33,614 nt of DNA from Chitinophagaceae bacterium. GTDB lineage: Bacteria > Bacteroidota > Bacteroidia > Chitinophagales > Chitinophagaceae. The position numbers and the translations under genes were made by a program. The DNA is taken from the NCBI GenBank assembly GCA_028288585.1, contig JAQBNL010000052.1, positions 1-33,614 of the forward strand. Direction: 5' to 3'. This document shows positions 26,190 to 33,614 of the stretch, one piece after another (the first letter of the stretch is position 1; every line of letters starts with the position of its first letter). The notes under the pieces are model-generated. The model had not been told where the DNA came from and made no database searches. It worked only from the letters and a program-made list of their open reading frames with translations.

Positions 26190-26984
26190 ATGAAATTAAT
26201 GCTGATAGGAATCTCCGTATTATTATTACTCCCCAATTTTTTTAATATTCATCTTGAAAAAACACCTCAATACGATCATAAAGAACTGTTCAACCCCGGC
26301 CTTGCTTATATAAACTCCACAGAAAAACTTATTGAGGTCTCAGACAGTACCGCTAAGCAGAATAACATTCCTCAAAACACCTTAGCCTACGCAATTACCG
26401 TATCAAAAATTTTGAGAAACCGTTTTTATCATGGCTTCTCCAGGTACCCGCTTAACCAAAACTGGATTGCGGCAACTGGTGAGTATTTTTTGGGGTATGG
26501 CCTGGCCTCTATTGTTAACCCTGATGATATTCTTAAATACAGTTTTGGCGGCTGCTCACAGCAATCTATAGTATTGACAGAAGTAATGAAAAGAAAAAAT
26601 ATTTCATATCGCAAAGTCGGCTTCCCTCATCATTATGCTACTGAATTAAGGTTTAATAATAACTGGTATTTTTTTGATCCCAACATGGAGCCCAATATTC
26701 CTGATAGCGACCGGTTAGAAAGCAAATGGAAGTGTTGTGGTGAAAACCTTAAAAAATATTATGATACTTCACGATTTAAAAATCTTGACTGGGCATTTGG
26801 TAAAGACAGTGTTACATTCGGAATAGTAAATGCCGTGCCTGCACCCAATGCAACACTTTTTCATACCACCACAAAATACCTCTCAAAAACATTGTGGCTT
26901 TTTCCTTTAGTAATTGTTTTCTATCGCCGCAAAAAAGTAAGCACAGGTCTAAATTTTTTACCCATAACAATTAATTATTTTTGA
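26190..26984 (+). CDS. Transglutaminase-like membrane protein
   Basis: The 264-residue protein has an N-terminal hydrophobic helix (about 3-17) and a second near the C terminus (about 231-245), so the middle probably faces the periplasm. The central domain has a candidate Cys-His-Asp triad in the order of the transglutaminase-like superfamily: C122 in FGGCSQQS, H147/H148 in PHHYATELRF, and D163 in WYFFDPN. A further CC pair is at 182-183. It may be a cysteine protease-like or peptidoglycan-modifying enzyme; the substrate is unknown. Its stop TGA ends 25 bp before the next gene. Confidence 0.65.
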   Translation: MKLMLIGISVLLLLPNFFNIHLEKTPQYDHKELFNPGLAYINSTEKLIEVSDSTAKQNNIPQNTLAYAITVSKILRNRFYHGFSRYPLNQNWIAATGEYFLGYGLASIVNPDDILKYSFGGCSQQSIVLTEVMKRKNISYRKVGFPHHYATELRFNNNWYFFDPNMEPNIPDSDRLESKWKCCGENLKKYYDTSRFKNLDWAFGKDSVTFGIVNAVPAPNATLFHTTTKYLSKTLWLFPLVIVFYRRKKVSTGLNFLPITINYF

Positions 26985-27009
26985 TGATTCTCTCATCAAA
27001 TTTTTTAAT

Positions 27010-28167
27010 TTGTCTCCATCCATTACCAGCAAGCTTCCATCAATAAGCCCTACCATTTTTACCGTAATGAGTTCTTTGGCGGTTGAGCACAAAGCCATTA
27101 ATCTCGGGCAGGGTTTTCCTGATTACCCGATGAATGAAGAATTGATATCCCTGGTAAACCAACACATGAAAGCAGGGCATAACCAATACGTACATATGAA
27201 TGGCCTGCCTGCATTAAGAAACGTTATTGTCGAAAAAATATTCAGCCTATATCAACAGCCGATAAATCCGGATTCAGAAATTACCGTAACCCCTGGGGGA
27301 ACGTATGCTATCTACACTGCCTTAACAGCCGTATTACAACCGGGTGATGAAGTAATTATTTTTGAGCCTGCGTACGATAGTTATATTCCCAATGTTGAGA
27401 TTAATGGTGCGGTGCCGGTATTAATCCCACTCATTTATCCCGATTACAAAATTGATTGGGATATGGTGAGAAAAAAAATTTCTCCTAAAACAAAAATGAT
27501 AATGCTTAACTCCCCGCATAACCCAACAGGGAGTGTGTTGGAAAAAGAAGACATTAAGCAATTACAAAACATTGTTGCAGGCACCGGCATTTTTATTTTG
27601 AGTGATGAAGTGTATGAACATTTAATTTTTGATAATATGCAGCATGAAAGTATGCTGCGCTATCCCGATCTTTTAGAAAGAAGTTTTATTTGTTTTTCTT
27701 TTGGCAAAGTATATCACTGCACAGGATGGAAGCTTGGTTATTGCGTTGCGCCTGCAGCATTAACAAGTGAATTTAGAAAAGTTCACCAGTTCAATTGCTT
27801 TACCTGTAATTCACCTATGCAGTTTGCGCTGGCTGATTTTTTACCGAATAAAGAATCTTATTTAATGCTGGGAAATTTTTTGCAAAAGAAAAGGGATTAC
27901 TTCCTGGAGCTGATGAAGCAAACAAAATTTATTCCATTGCCTTCTCATGGAAGTTATTTTCAACTGTACAGCTATGAAGGTATGAGTGATGAAAGTGAAA
28001 AAGATCTTGCTATACGGCTTACAAAAGATTTTGGTGTGGCAACCATTCCAACATCTGCTTTTTACAAAAATGGAAAAGAGGATAAAGTGCTGCGCTTTTG
28101 CTTTGTAAAAAAAGAAAGCACCCTGGAGGAGGCCGTGAACAGGTTATTAAAATATAATCCTTCCTGA
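27010..28167 (+). CDS. Methionine aminotransferase (PLP class I/II)
   Basis: This YbdL-type PLP aminotransferase converts methionine and some aromatic amino acids to 2-oxoacids and works in the methionine salvage pathway. The 385-residue protein has NLGQGFPDYP (31-40), the aspartate aminotransferase fold core NSPHNPTG (167-174), SDEVYEHL (198-205), and the PLP lysine K233 in SFGKVYHCTGWKLGY. No in-frame ATG is available at the start: the first Met is residue 20, inside the conserved region, so the TTG at 27010 is taken. A close homologue is the E. coli ybdL product. I cannot exclude a related kynurenine or aromatic activity. Confidence 0.88.
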   Translation: MSPSITSKLPSISPTIFTVMSSLAVEHKAINLGQGFPDYPMNEELISLVNQHMKAGHNQYVHMNGLPALRNVIVEKIFSLYQQPINPDSEITVTPGGTYAIYTALTAVLQPGDEVIIFEPAYDSYIPNVEINGAVPVLIPLIYPDYKIDWDMVRKKISPKTKMIMLNSPHNPTGSVLEKEDIKQLQNIVAGTGIFILSDEVYEHLIFDNMQHESMLRYPDLLERSFICFSFGKVYHCTGWKLGYCVAPAALTSEFRKVHQFNCFTCNSPMQFALADFLPNKESYLMLGNFLQKKRDYFLELMKQTKFIPLPSHGSYFQLYSYEGMSDESEKDLAIRLTKDFGVATIPTSAFYKNGKEDKVLRFCFVKKESTLEEAVNRLLKYNPS

Positions 28168-28295
28168 TACAGCAAAGTGTGGAAATCAATTCGCATAACA
28201 ACAAGAGATAAAATGCATCACCTCTTACAGGTAACGTTTAACTGCTGCTGATTAATATTTGGCTTTTTGTTTGATAGACTTCTCAAAAAAAAATT

Positions 28296-28901
28296 ATGAA
28301 AAAGATACTCATCGCCGCTTTATTTATAGCAGCACCCCTGTTATTTACAGCCTGTAATGATAGCGGAACTACAGAAACCAACAGCACCGATTCAACAAGC
28401 AGCACTGCTGCCACAGATAGTACACGGGGTGATAAGCCGGCGGATACAACTTCAATGGCTAACAATATTACGCCAAGTAAAGAGTCTATAGATTTTGCAA
28501 CCAAAGCCGCCAGTGGCGGGATGCTGGAAGTACAACTCGGACAACTGGCACAGCAAAATGCAAAAAGCCAACGCGTAAAAGATTTTGGAAATATGATGAT
28601 AACGGACCACAGCAAAGCTAATGAGGAATTAAAAAGCTTAGCTACTTCAAATAATATTAATATTCCCTCAACACTTTCGCCACGGCATAAACAACATTAT
28701 GAGATGATGAGTAGAATGAAGGGAACTGATTTTGATAAACATTATATGGATATGATGGTAGAAGACCACAAAGGAGATATAGATGAATTTAAAAAAGAAG
28801 CCAACAACAGCAACAATGATGTGTTTAAAAACTTTGCAGCTAAAACATTACCAACCCTGCAAAAGCATTTAGACAGTGCACAGGCAATTCATGGGAAATA
28901 A
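28296..28901 (+). CDS. DUF4142 lipoprotein
   Basis: The 201-residue protein has a lipoprotein signal ending in LFTAC (lipid Cys at 20), then a long Ser/Thr/Asp-rich linker (21-60) and a ferritin-like helical domain with DFATKAASGGMLEVQLGQLA, then KDFGNMMITDHSKANEEL and HYMDMMVEDHKGDIDEFKKE. The HxxxxxL and DHxK-type repeats are typical of DUF4142, a four-helix bundle of unknown role abundant in Bacteroidota, sometimes tied to stress. A terminator follows. Confidence 0.9.
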   Translation: MKKILIAALFIAAPLLFTACNDSGTTETNSTDSTSSTAATDSTRGDKPADTTSMANNITPSKESIDFATKAASGGMLEVQLGQLAQQNAKSQRVKDFGNMMITDHSKANEELKSLATSNNINIPSTLSPRHKQHYEMMSRMKGTDFDKHYMDMMVEDHKGDIDEFKKEANNSNNDVFKNFAAKTLPTLQKHLDSAQAIHGK

Positions 28902-28924
28902 ATAGCAATTATTTATTTAGAAGG

Positions 28925-28953
28925 AAAGAGGATGTATAAACATTCTCTTTTTT
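28925..28953 (+). terminator. Intrinsic terminator after the DUF4142 gene
   Basis: An 11-bp stem (one G-T pair) with a 4-nt loop (arms 28925-28935 and 28940-28950) is followed by T residues. It lies 23 nt after the stop codon and touches the end of the convergent reductase gene. Confidence 0.7.
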
Positions 28954-29962
28954 ATAACTGCAAAATTTCTTCCCAGATATTTTTTATAACAGGAATACCA
29001 TTGGCAAGATTATTTTTTCGTGTTTGCAGAACACGTTCTCCGGGGAAAAGAATTTTATTTTTTTCATCTCCGGTTACTGACTGATGATAATCTGTTATGA
29101 TATTATCAATAAGATTTGAAATGGAAGAATTATTACCTAACCGTGAAATATCTATTGCAATAAAAACCTGTGATAATCCTGCTTCAATTTTATTCTTACT
29201 TATTTCCTGTGTTGATGATCCACCGGACAATATCGTTGCCAGTATATCCAGCAGCAATGATAAGCCGGCGCCTTTCCAATAACCAATTGGCAGTGCACGT
29301 TTTGATGCAATAATTTCAGAGGGGTTATTGGTTAATTGTCCCGATGTATCATAGCCTCCGTTTACCAAAAGTTTTTCATCTTTCATTTTTGCAAGTTCCA
29401 TGCTACCGAAAGAATATTGGCTCATTGCCATATCTAAAACAATTGCTTCATTATTAAAAGGTACAGCCAAAACAAGAGGATTATTACCGAGCCTGTTATC
29501 AACTGCTCCCCATGCGGGCATGTTGGCAATTGTGTTTGTCCAGCCAATAAAAACAAAACCTTTCTTAGCTGCATGCCATCCATAGGCTCCGCCACGCATC
29601 CAGTGATTGGTGTTGGATAATGCAACACAACCAATTCCATATTGCTGTGAAAGAGTTATTGCAATATCAGTTGCAAACATTGCATTCAGCGGACCGGCCC
29701 CAAGGTTTCCATCCCATTGTTCTATGCCCGCATGTTTACTTTTTAATGAGGGTGTGTTGTTTGGTTTTACATAACCATCATCAACCATTTTTATAAATGT
29801 TGCAAAACGATTTACGCCATGAGAGTAAATTCCATCAATACTGTTGTTGGTAAAAATTTGGGCGCACCTTAATGCATTCTCTTCTGTAAATCCACGGGAG
29901 AGAAGTATCCGGTGGAACTCGGTGAACATTTTTTTAGAAGAGATATTTATTGTTGAGACCAT
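28952..29962 (-). CDS. 2,3-diketo-L-gulonate reductase-like dehydrogenase (Ldh family)
   Basis: The 336-residue NAD(P)-dependent oxidoreductase belongs to the malate/L-lactate dehydrogenase type 2 family. It is very close in pattern to E. coli YiaK/DlgD (2,3-diketo-L-gulonate reductase): GIYSHGVNRF (44-53) with the catalytic His at 48, IEQWDGNLG, NTNHWMRGGAYGW, GWTNTIANMPAWGA, DMAMSQYS and LPIGYWKGAGLSLLLDILATILSGG are all matched. It would act on diketogulonate or related sugar acids. No neighbouring sugar-acid catabolic genes (such as the rest of the yia cluster) are seen. It lies opposite DUF4142 and downstream of DUF2652 on the same strand after a 124-bp gap. Confidence 0.85.
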   Translation of the reverse strand: MVSTINISSKKMFTEFHRILLSRGFTEENALRCAQIFTNNSIDGIYSHGVNRFATFIKMVDDGYVKPNNTPSLKSKHAGIEQWDGNLGAGPLNAMFATDIAITLSQQYGIGCVALSNTNHWMRGGAYGWHAAKKGFVFIGWTNTIANMPAWGAVDNRLGNNPLVLAVPFNNEAIVLDMAMSQYSFGSMELAKMKDEKLLVNGGYDTSGQLTNNPSEIIASKRALPIGYWKGAGLSLLLDILATILSGGSSTQEISKNKIEAGLSQVFIAIDISRLGNNSSISNLIDNIITDYHQSVTGDEKNKILFPGERVLQTRKNNLANGIPVIKNIWEEILQL

Positions 29963-30086
29963 AGATACAAATTACACAATGTTTTCTTTGATATCGGTTA
30001 GAAAAATATTGCTTATTCATCAGATATATCAGAGTACCGTTTTTCTTGTTGTAAAAGAAATTCCAACATTTAAGAATATATCATTT

Positions 30087-30665
30087 CTACTTTAAAGGCC
30101 CCAGTTGTACAAAATGAAAAGGGATCTCCGTTTGATTTACCTGTTTGATTCCCTTGTTCCATTGCATCCATGGCTTGATTATGTTGGGAGTGTTTTCCGC
30201 TACACTATTTGTTATTAACCAATATTCATGATTGGAAATATTATTTTTTAAAAGTTGATGGGCAATGATAATATCCTTTCCGATCAGCTTACGAAAATTC
30301 CTGATCTTATATTCTTTAAATTCTCCATAATGTGTAATCACTTTAAGCGTCAAATTAATTACCGAAATGCAAGCGTTACAATGACAAGTCCGCCGGCGTT
30401 CATAAAACTCAAGATGCTTATGAAATGCCAGGAACATTTTTTCAACCTGCTCATAAGCAACACTTAAATCTGGTAATGCTCCGAACTTATAAAATAGTAT
30501 TGCATCACCTTCGATCTCTGAGATATTCAAATCCATTTGATTGGCTTCAAGGATGATCTCGAGTAATTCGTGTATGACGTGCTGGCTATGGTCGAGCTCT
30601 ACACTATTTACAAAATGGGTAAACCCGCTTATATCAGGAATAAATATTAATCCTTTATTTTCCAT
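30087..30665 (-). CDS. DUF2652 protein with class III nucleotide cyclase-like features
   Basis: The 192-residue cytosolic protein begins FIPDISGFTHFVN (8-20), and has ISEIEGDAILFYKFG (48-62) and IGKDIIIAHQLLKN (about 138-150). These resemble the two metal-Asp strands (D11, D54) and the late helix of adenylate/guanylate cyclases, the fold expected for DUF2652. A CHCNAC cluster (94-99) sits between them and could bind a metal. Whether it makes a cyclic nucleotide is unknown. Downstream on the minus strand is the diketogulonate reductase-like gene, and upstream is the alpha/beta hydrolase, separated by a terminator. Confidence 0.7.
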   Translation of the reverse strand: MENKGLIFIPDISGFTHFVNSVELDHSQHVIHELLEIILEANQMDLNISEIEGDAILFYKFGALPDLSVAYEQVEKMFLAFHKHLEFYERRRTCHCNACISVINLTLKVITHYGEFKEYKIRNFRKLIGKDIIIAHQLLKNNISNHEYWLITNSVAENTPNIIKPWMQWNKGIKQVNQTEIPFHFVQLGPLK

Positions 30666-30689
30666 TGAAAGTAGAATGCATTGTAAACT

Positions 30690-30720
30690 AAATTAAAGGG
30701 TAACCAGTACCCTTTAATTT
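30690..30720. terminator. Hairpin between DUF2652 and hydrolase genes
   Basis: A perfect 13-bp inverted repeat (AAATTAAAGGGTA and complement) with a 5-nt loop lies 17 bp beyond the hydrolase stop on the minus strand. The AT-rich ends supply the T run. It probably terminates the hydrolase transcript, so DUF2652 should have its own promoter. Confidence 0.65.
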
Positions 30721-30737
30721 AAAAAATTGTTGTCAGG

Positions 30738-31538
30738 TTATTTAGATTTTATAGCGTTCTCTGCTGCTTCAATGATAACTTTTGCAACAGCCTCCGGTTG
30801 GGAAATGTAAACAGCATGGCTTCCTTTGATCTTAGATATTTTGGTATTTGATCTCAGGTACATTTTTTCTTCAACTTCCGGGCGAATACTTTTGTCTTCA
30901 GTGGCAACTATTCCATAACTGGGTTTTGTTTTCCAGGCTGCCTGTGTCAAGGGTGTTGCAAAGGACTTAGCAGCAAATGCACCCTGTGAAGCATACATGA
31001 ATTCTGACTCCGGTTTGCTAAGGTCTGCACAAAAGCCTGCATGATATTTTTCTTTTGAATAATAAACATATCCTTTTTCATCAGGAGGCATTACCCCATT
31101 ATCAGCAGCCGGAGGCATGGCGCTGAACCAGGTGAAAGCGGATTCTCCAAGATCCGGTTGAAATGCCGCAACGTAAACTAACCCGGCTACCTTAGGATGT
31201 ACACCGGCTTGCGTAATTACCGCACCGCCCCAGGAATGACCAACCAGGATTGCGGGTCCATCCTGTCCGTCAAGCGCAAGGTTGGTTGCTGCTACATCAT
31301 CCTCAAGAGATGATAATGGGTTTTGAACGATGGTTACATTGTAACCTTTTTTTGTCAGGATTTCATAAACCCCTTTCCAGCCTGAACCATCGGCGAAGGC
31401 GCCGTGAACTAATACAACATTTTTTACTTTCATTTTTTGTGCATTTAAATTGGTTAAGAAAAAAGTTAAGAATACAACAGTGATCCCAATAACAGATAGA
31501 ACCTGTGCAAGTTTGTTTTTGAATGTTTTTGTGTTCAT
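30738..31538 (-). CDS. Secreted alpha/beta hydrolase
   Basis: The 266-residue protein has an N-terminal signal (hydrophobic 12-28, likely cleavage after LNA). The fold core is VVLVHGAFADGSGW (41-54, oxyanion loop HGAFADG), the nucleophile elbow GHSWGG (S102), an acid in VATEDKSI and a catalytic His in GSHAVYIS near the C terminus. It matches the family of small esterase-like hydrolases often annotated simply as alpha/beta hydrolase. The substrate is unknown. It is divergent from the TPR histidine kinase, with a 337-bp spacer. Confidence 0.85.
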   Translation of the reverse strand: MNTKTFKNKLAQVLSVIGITVVFLTFFLTNLNAQKMKVKNVVLVHGAFADGSGWKGVYEILTKKGYNVTIVQNPLSSLEDDVAATNLALDGQDGPAILVGHSWGGAVITQAGVHPKVAGLVYVAAFQPDLGESAFTWFSAMPPAADNGVMPPDEKGYVYYSKEKYHAGFCADLSKPESEFMYASQGAFAAKSFATPLTQAAWKTKPSYGIVATEDKSIRPEVEEKMYLRSNTKISKIKGSHAVYISQPEAVAKVIIEAAENAIKSK

Positions 31539-31875
31539 AATTTTTGTTTTTTGAATTAATAAATTAAGCAGATTGGTTACCTGATTTTCAAGCTACATGC
31601 CGAAAATTGTAATGATATGACGATCAATTCCATACTGGAATCTGGCTGAAAGAGTTTGCCGAGATATGGATAAAATTGTTGAGGGTATTAGCGATATTTC
31701 AATAATTCAAAATTTTTTTTTGAATATTTTGATTGTTAGATATTAATGTCCCTTTGAGAAATGTAACTTTAAAGTTGTTATGATTAATTATGAAAAAGCC
31801 CGCAAGAAGCTAAAGAGGTTTTTCAATGTGATCAAAATAATATAGTAAACCTGATTGCAATAAGAAACTGCTATC
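31539..31875. other. Intergenic region between hydrolase and TPR kinase
   Basis: The 337-bp divergent spacer holds no supported gene. It contains a perfect inverted repeat ATTCCA-TAC-TGGAAT (31627-31641) about 90 bp from the hydrolase start, an inverted pair TCAAAAT/ATTTTGA (31707-31713, 31726-31732), and a promoter-like pair TTG (31729-31731), 17 nt, TCCCTTTG (31749-31756, one mismatch) pointing toward the kinase. A 21-codon ORF at 31780 is not supported. Confidence 0.5.
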
Positions 31876-33614
31876 ATGAAAAAGGGGATGCTAATTGGCT
31901 GTTTTATCGTTACACAATTTTTATGTTGTACTACTTTTGTCATTGCACAAAGGTCTCCGGAAACTATATCCAGGCTAATCCAGAAAAGCAAACTGGATAC
32001 AGGCCGTATTAGTTTATTCCTCGAAGCAGCTATGTCCTACGTACTGAGAGCAGGCAGCCTGCAATCCGATATGGACAGTGCCCAATTATTCGTAAGTAAT
32101 GCACTCCGACTTAATAACAGCATTCGTTCCATTGAATGGGAAGGGAAATGTTTTTTTGTTTATTCCAATATATTCCGGGAAGAAAATAACAAGGAAAAGG
32201 GAAAGCAATATGCTGAGAAAGCTATTGAAGATCTCTCTAAAAGTGGAAAAAAAATTGATCTGGCCAATAGTTATGTGGAGCTCGCCAGATATTACGACCC
32301 CTATAATACCGATGATCTTAAAGAGAAAATAAAATTAAATGAGCAGGCTGCGCAGTTGTTCGGGCAGGCGGGTAATAAGGAGGAACAGGCAAATACAATC
32401 AAACACCTGGGTGACCTGCAACTTGTCAATGGTGATTTTAAAAAAGCTTTGACGGAACTGCAGGAAGCATTAGATATATTCAAGGAAATACATTATTCTG
32501 AATTGCAGGGAGTTTATGACCTAATGAGTAGTGTATCCATACAATCAGGGAATTATGCTGATGCACTAAAGTATGGACTGCTGGCCATGAAAACAGCAGA
32601 AAGTTTAAATGATAGCAGTTCCCAATTAAGCACCATCTATAATCACCTGGGTGCTACAATGTTCTATTTGAACAACCAGGATCAGTCAGCGCAATATTAC
32701 CAAAAGGCGCTTTCCATTGTTTTTAAAAATAAGGACACCGGTTCTGTATTTGTTATCGTTCACAATCTTGCCAATGCCTTTGTCCGTGCTAATAAGCCGT
32801 CTGAAGCGATTGATATTTTAAAATCTACAGAAAAAAATTATGTATTACCAGACCCTTTGTCACAGGTATTAATTTACTCCTCTTTGGTGTATGCCTACAC
32901 CGAAATGAAACAATATGAATCTGCAAATCATTACGTAAAGAAATTATTGGATATTTCTGCAAAGCGTGATGTAACGGATGGATTACAAGGAGATATTTAT
33001 AATTCTATTATAAAATATTACCTGGCAATTAAGCAATATAGGGAGGTGGTTAAGTATTGTGCCTTCAACGAAGCCTATTGTAAAAAGTATGGAGTAGTTA
33101 AAAATCTGATCTCAAATTATCGTAACTGGTACCGGGCAGATTCCGCATTAGGGAATTTTGATGCTGCGTTGTCTCATTATAAAATGCTTACTGCCATAAA
33201 CGACTCCTCGTTTAATGAAACGAAAATTAAACAGATTTCCGAATTGCAAATACAGTATGAAACAGAAAAAAAAGACAACGACATTCAATTGTTATCCAAA
33301 CAAGGATTGTTGCAAAAAAAAGAATTGCAACAGGCCTCTGTTCTGCGTAATGTAACCCTGGCCGCATTTGCGCTTTTGATAATTGTGCTGATCTTATTAT
33401 ACTACGGTTTTCGGTTAAAGCAGATAGCCAATCACAAACTTGAACTGAAGCAACGGGAAATTAATCAAAAGAATCAGGAGTTGACGAACATGCTTGCTGA
33501 AAAAGAATGGTGGTTGAAGGAAGTCCATCATCGTGTGAAAAACAATCTTCACACGATCATTTGCCTTTTGGAATCCCAGGCCATGTACCTGGATAAGGAT
33601 GCTCTGCAGGCGAT
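31876..33614 (+). CDS. TPR-containing sensor histidine kinase (3' end outside window)
   Basis: The gene starts at the ATG at 31876 and stays open to the right edge, about 579 codons without a stop. It has a signal-peptide-like N terminus (MKKGMLIGCFIVTQF), a periplasmic region of TPR-type helical repeats (about 25-460; for example LGDLQLVNGDFKKALTELQE), a coiled coil, one membrane helix (about 492-512), a second coiled coil, and a HisKA_2-type H box EVHHRVKNNLHTII (phospho-acceptor probably H552). The ATP-binding domain must follow beyond the window. Bacteroidota often use such TPR-linked kinases with a LytTR or other response regulator next door; that partner cannot be seen. Confidence 0.88.
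   Translation, partial: MKKGMLIGCFIVTQFLCCTTFVIAQRSPETISRLIQKSKLDTGRISLFLEAAMSYVLRAGSLQSDMDSAQLFVSNALRLNNSIRSIEWEGKCFFVYSNIFREENNKEKGKQYAEKAIEDLSKSGKKIDLANSYVELARYYDPYNTDDLKEKIKLNEQAAQLFGQAGNKEEQANTIKHLGDLQLVNGDFKKALTELQEALDIFKEIHYSELQGVYDLMSSVSIQSGNYADALKYGLLAMKTAESLNDSSSQLSTIYNHLGATMFYLNNQDQSAQYYQKALSIVFKNKDTGSVFVIVHNLANAFVRANKPSEAIDILKSTEKNYVLPDPLSQVLIYSSLVYAYTEMKQYESANHYVKKLLDISAKRDVTDGLQGDIYNSIIKYYLAIKQYREVVKYCAFNEAYCKKYGVVKNLISNYRNWYRADSALGNFDAALSHYKMLTAINDSSFNETKIKQISELQIQYETEKKDNDIQLLSKQGLLQKKELQQASVLRNVTLAAFALLIIVLILLYYGFRLKQIANHKLELKQREINQKNQELTNMLAEKEWWLKEVHHRVKNNLHTIICLLESQAMYLDKDALQA

Noticed and set aside
31780-31845. 21-codon ORF upstream of the TPR kinase
   Set aside because: It is short, Lys-rich, ends well before the kinase start, and has no supporting signal.
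1-33614. Mobile element, CRISPR array or defence island
   Set aside because: No transposase, integrase, regularly spaced repeats, toxin-antitoxin pair or restriction genes were seen. The tRNA-Phe is not flanked by an integrase or a repeated tRNA 3' end.

Overview
The window is AT-rich and almost certainly chromosomal DNA of a Bacteroidota bacterium, most like a member of the Chitinophagaceae. The evidence is a type IX secretion sorting domain, an IPExxxVDY-family protein, DUF4142 and DUF2652 proteins, a Rho factor with a long acidic/basic insertion, very few Shine-Dalgarno sites, several promoters of the Bacteroidota type (TTG, 17-20 nt, TAnnTTTG) and some TTG starts. No insertion sequence, prophage, CRISPR array, restriction system or other mobile island is visible. 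Most of the content is housekeeping or ordinary accessory genes.

Layout. Positions 1-7380: 3' part of a class A beta-lactamase-like serine hydrolase, feoB (minus), an IPExxxVDY protein, a pterin-carbinolamine dehydratase, and a minus-strand operon of three exported proteins (a small T9SS cargo, an 815-residue fibre-like protein with 14-residue repeats, and an unknown). Positions 7590-13152 (minus): rho, a terminator, then a tightly coupled selenium cluster mnmH - unknown secreted protein - selD - small CBU_0592-like membrane protein. SelD makes selenophosphate and MnmH uses it to make 2-selenouridine in tRNA. No selA or selB is present here. Positions 13471-18113: asnS, a DUF3089 lipoprotein hydrolase, a chromate transporter, nadD and feoA. 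Positions 18173-21447: ybeY and mnmG with a near-perfect parS (ParB-binding) sequence at their junction, a 359-bp gene-poor stretch, a low-affinity iron permease-like gene and tRNA-Phe(GAA).

Positions 21489-33614: recQ, divergent from a kdsD-manC pair (surface sugar precursors), a transglutaminase-like membrane protein, a methionine aminotransferase, a DUF4142 lipoprotein, a diketogulonate reductase-like gene, a DUF2652 cyclase-like protein, a secreted alpha/beta hydrolase, and a TPR sensor histidine kinase cut by the right edge.

The points most worth a second look are the parS sequence at the end of ybeY beside mnmG; the unknown two-domain secreted gene locked between mnmH and selD; the terminator hairpin that nearly abuts the mnmH start codon; several perfect palindromes in divergent promoter regions (chrA/lipoprotein, feoA/ybeY, asnS, hydrolase/kinase); and the split of feoA from feoB. 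Nothing here is convincingly a wholly new multi-gene system. The selenium cluster with its unknown secreted and membrane partners comes closest.
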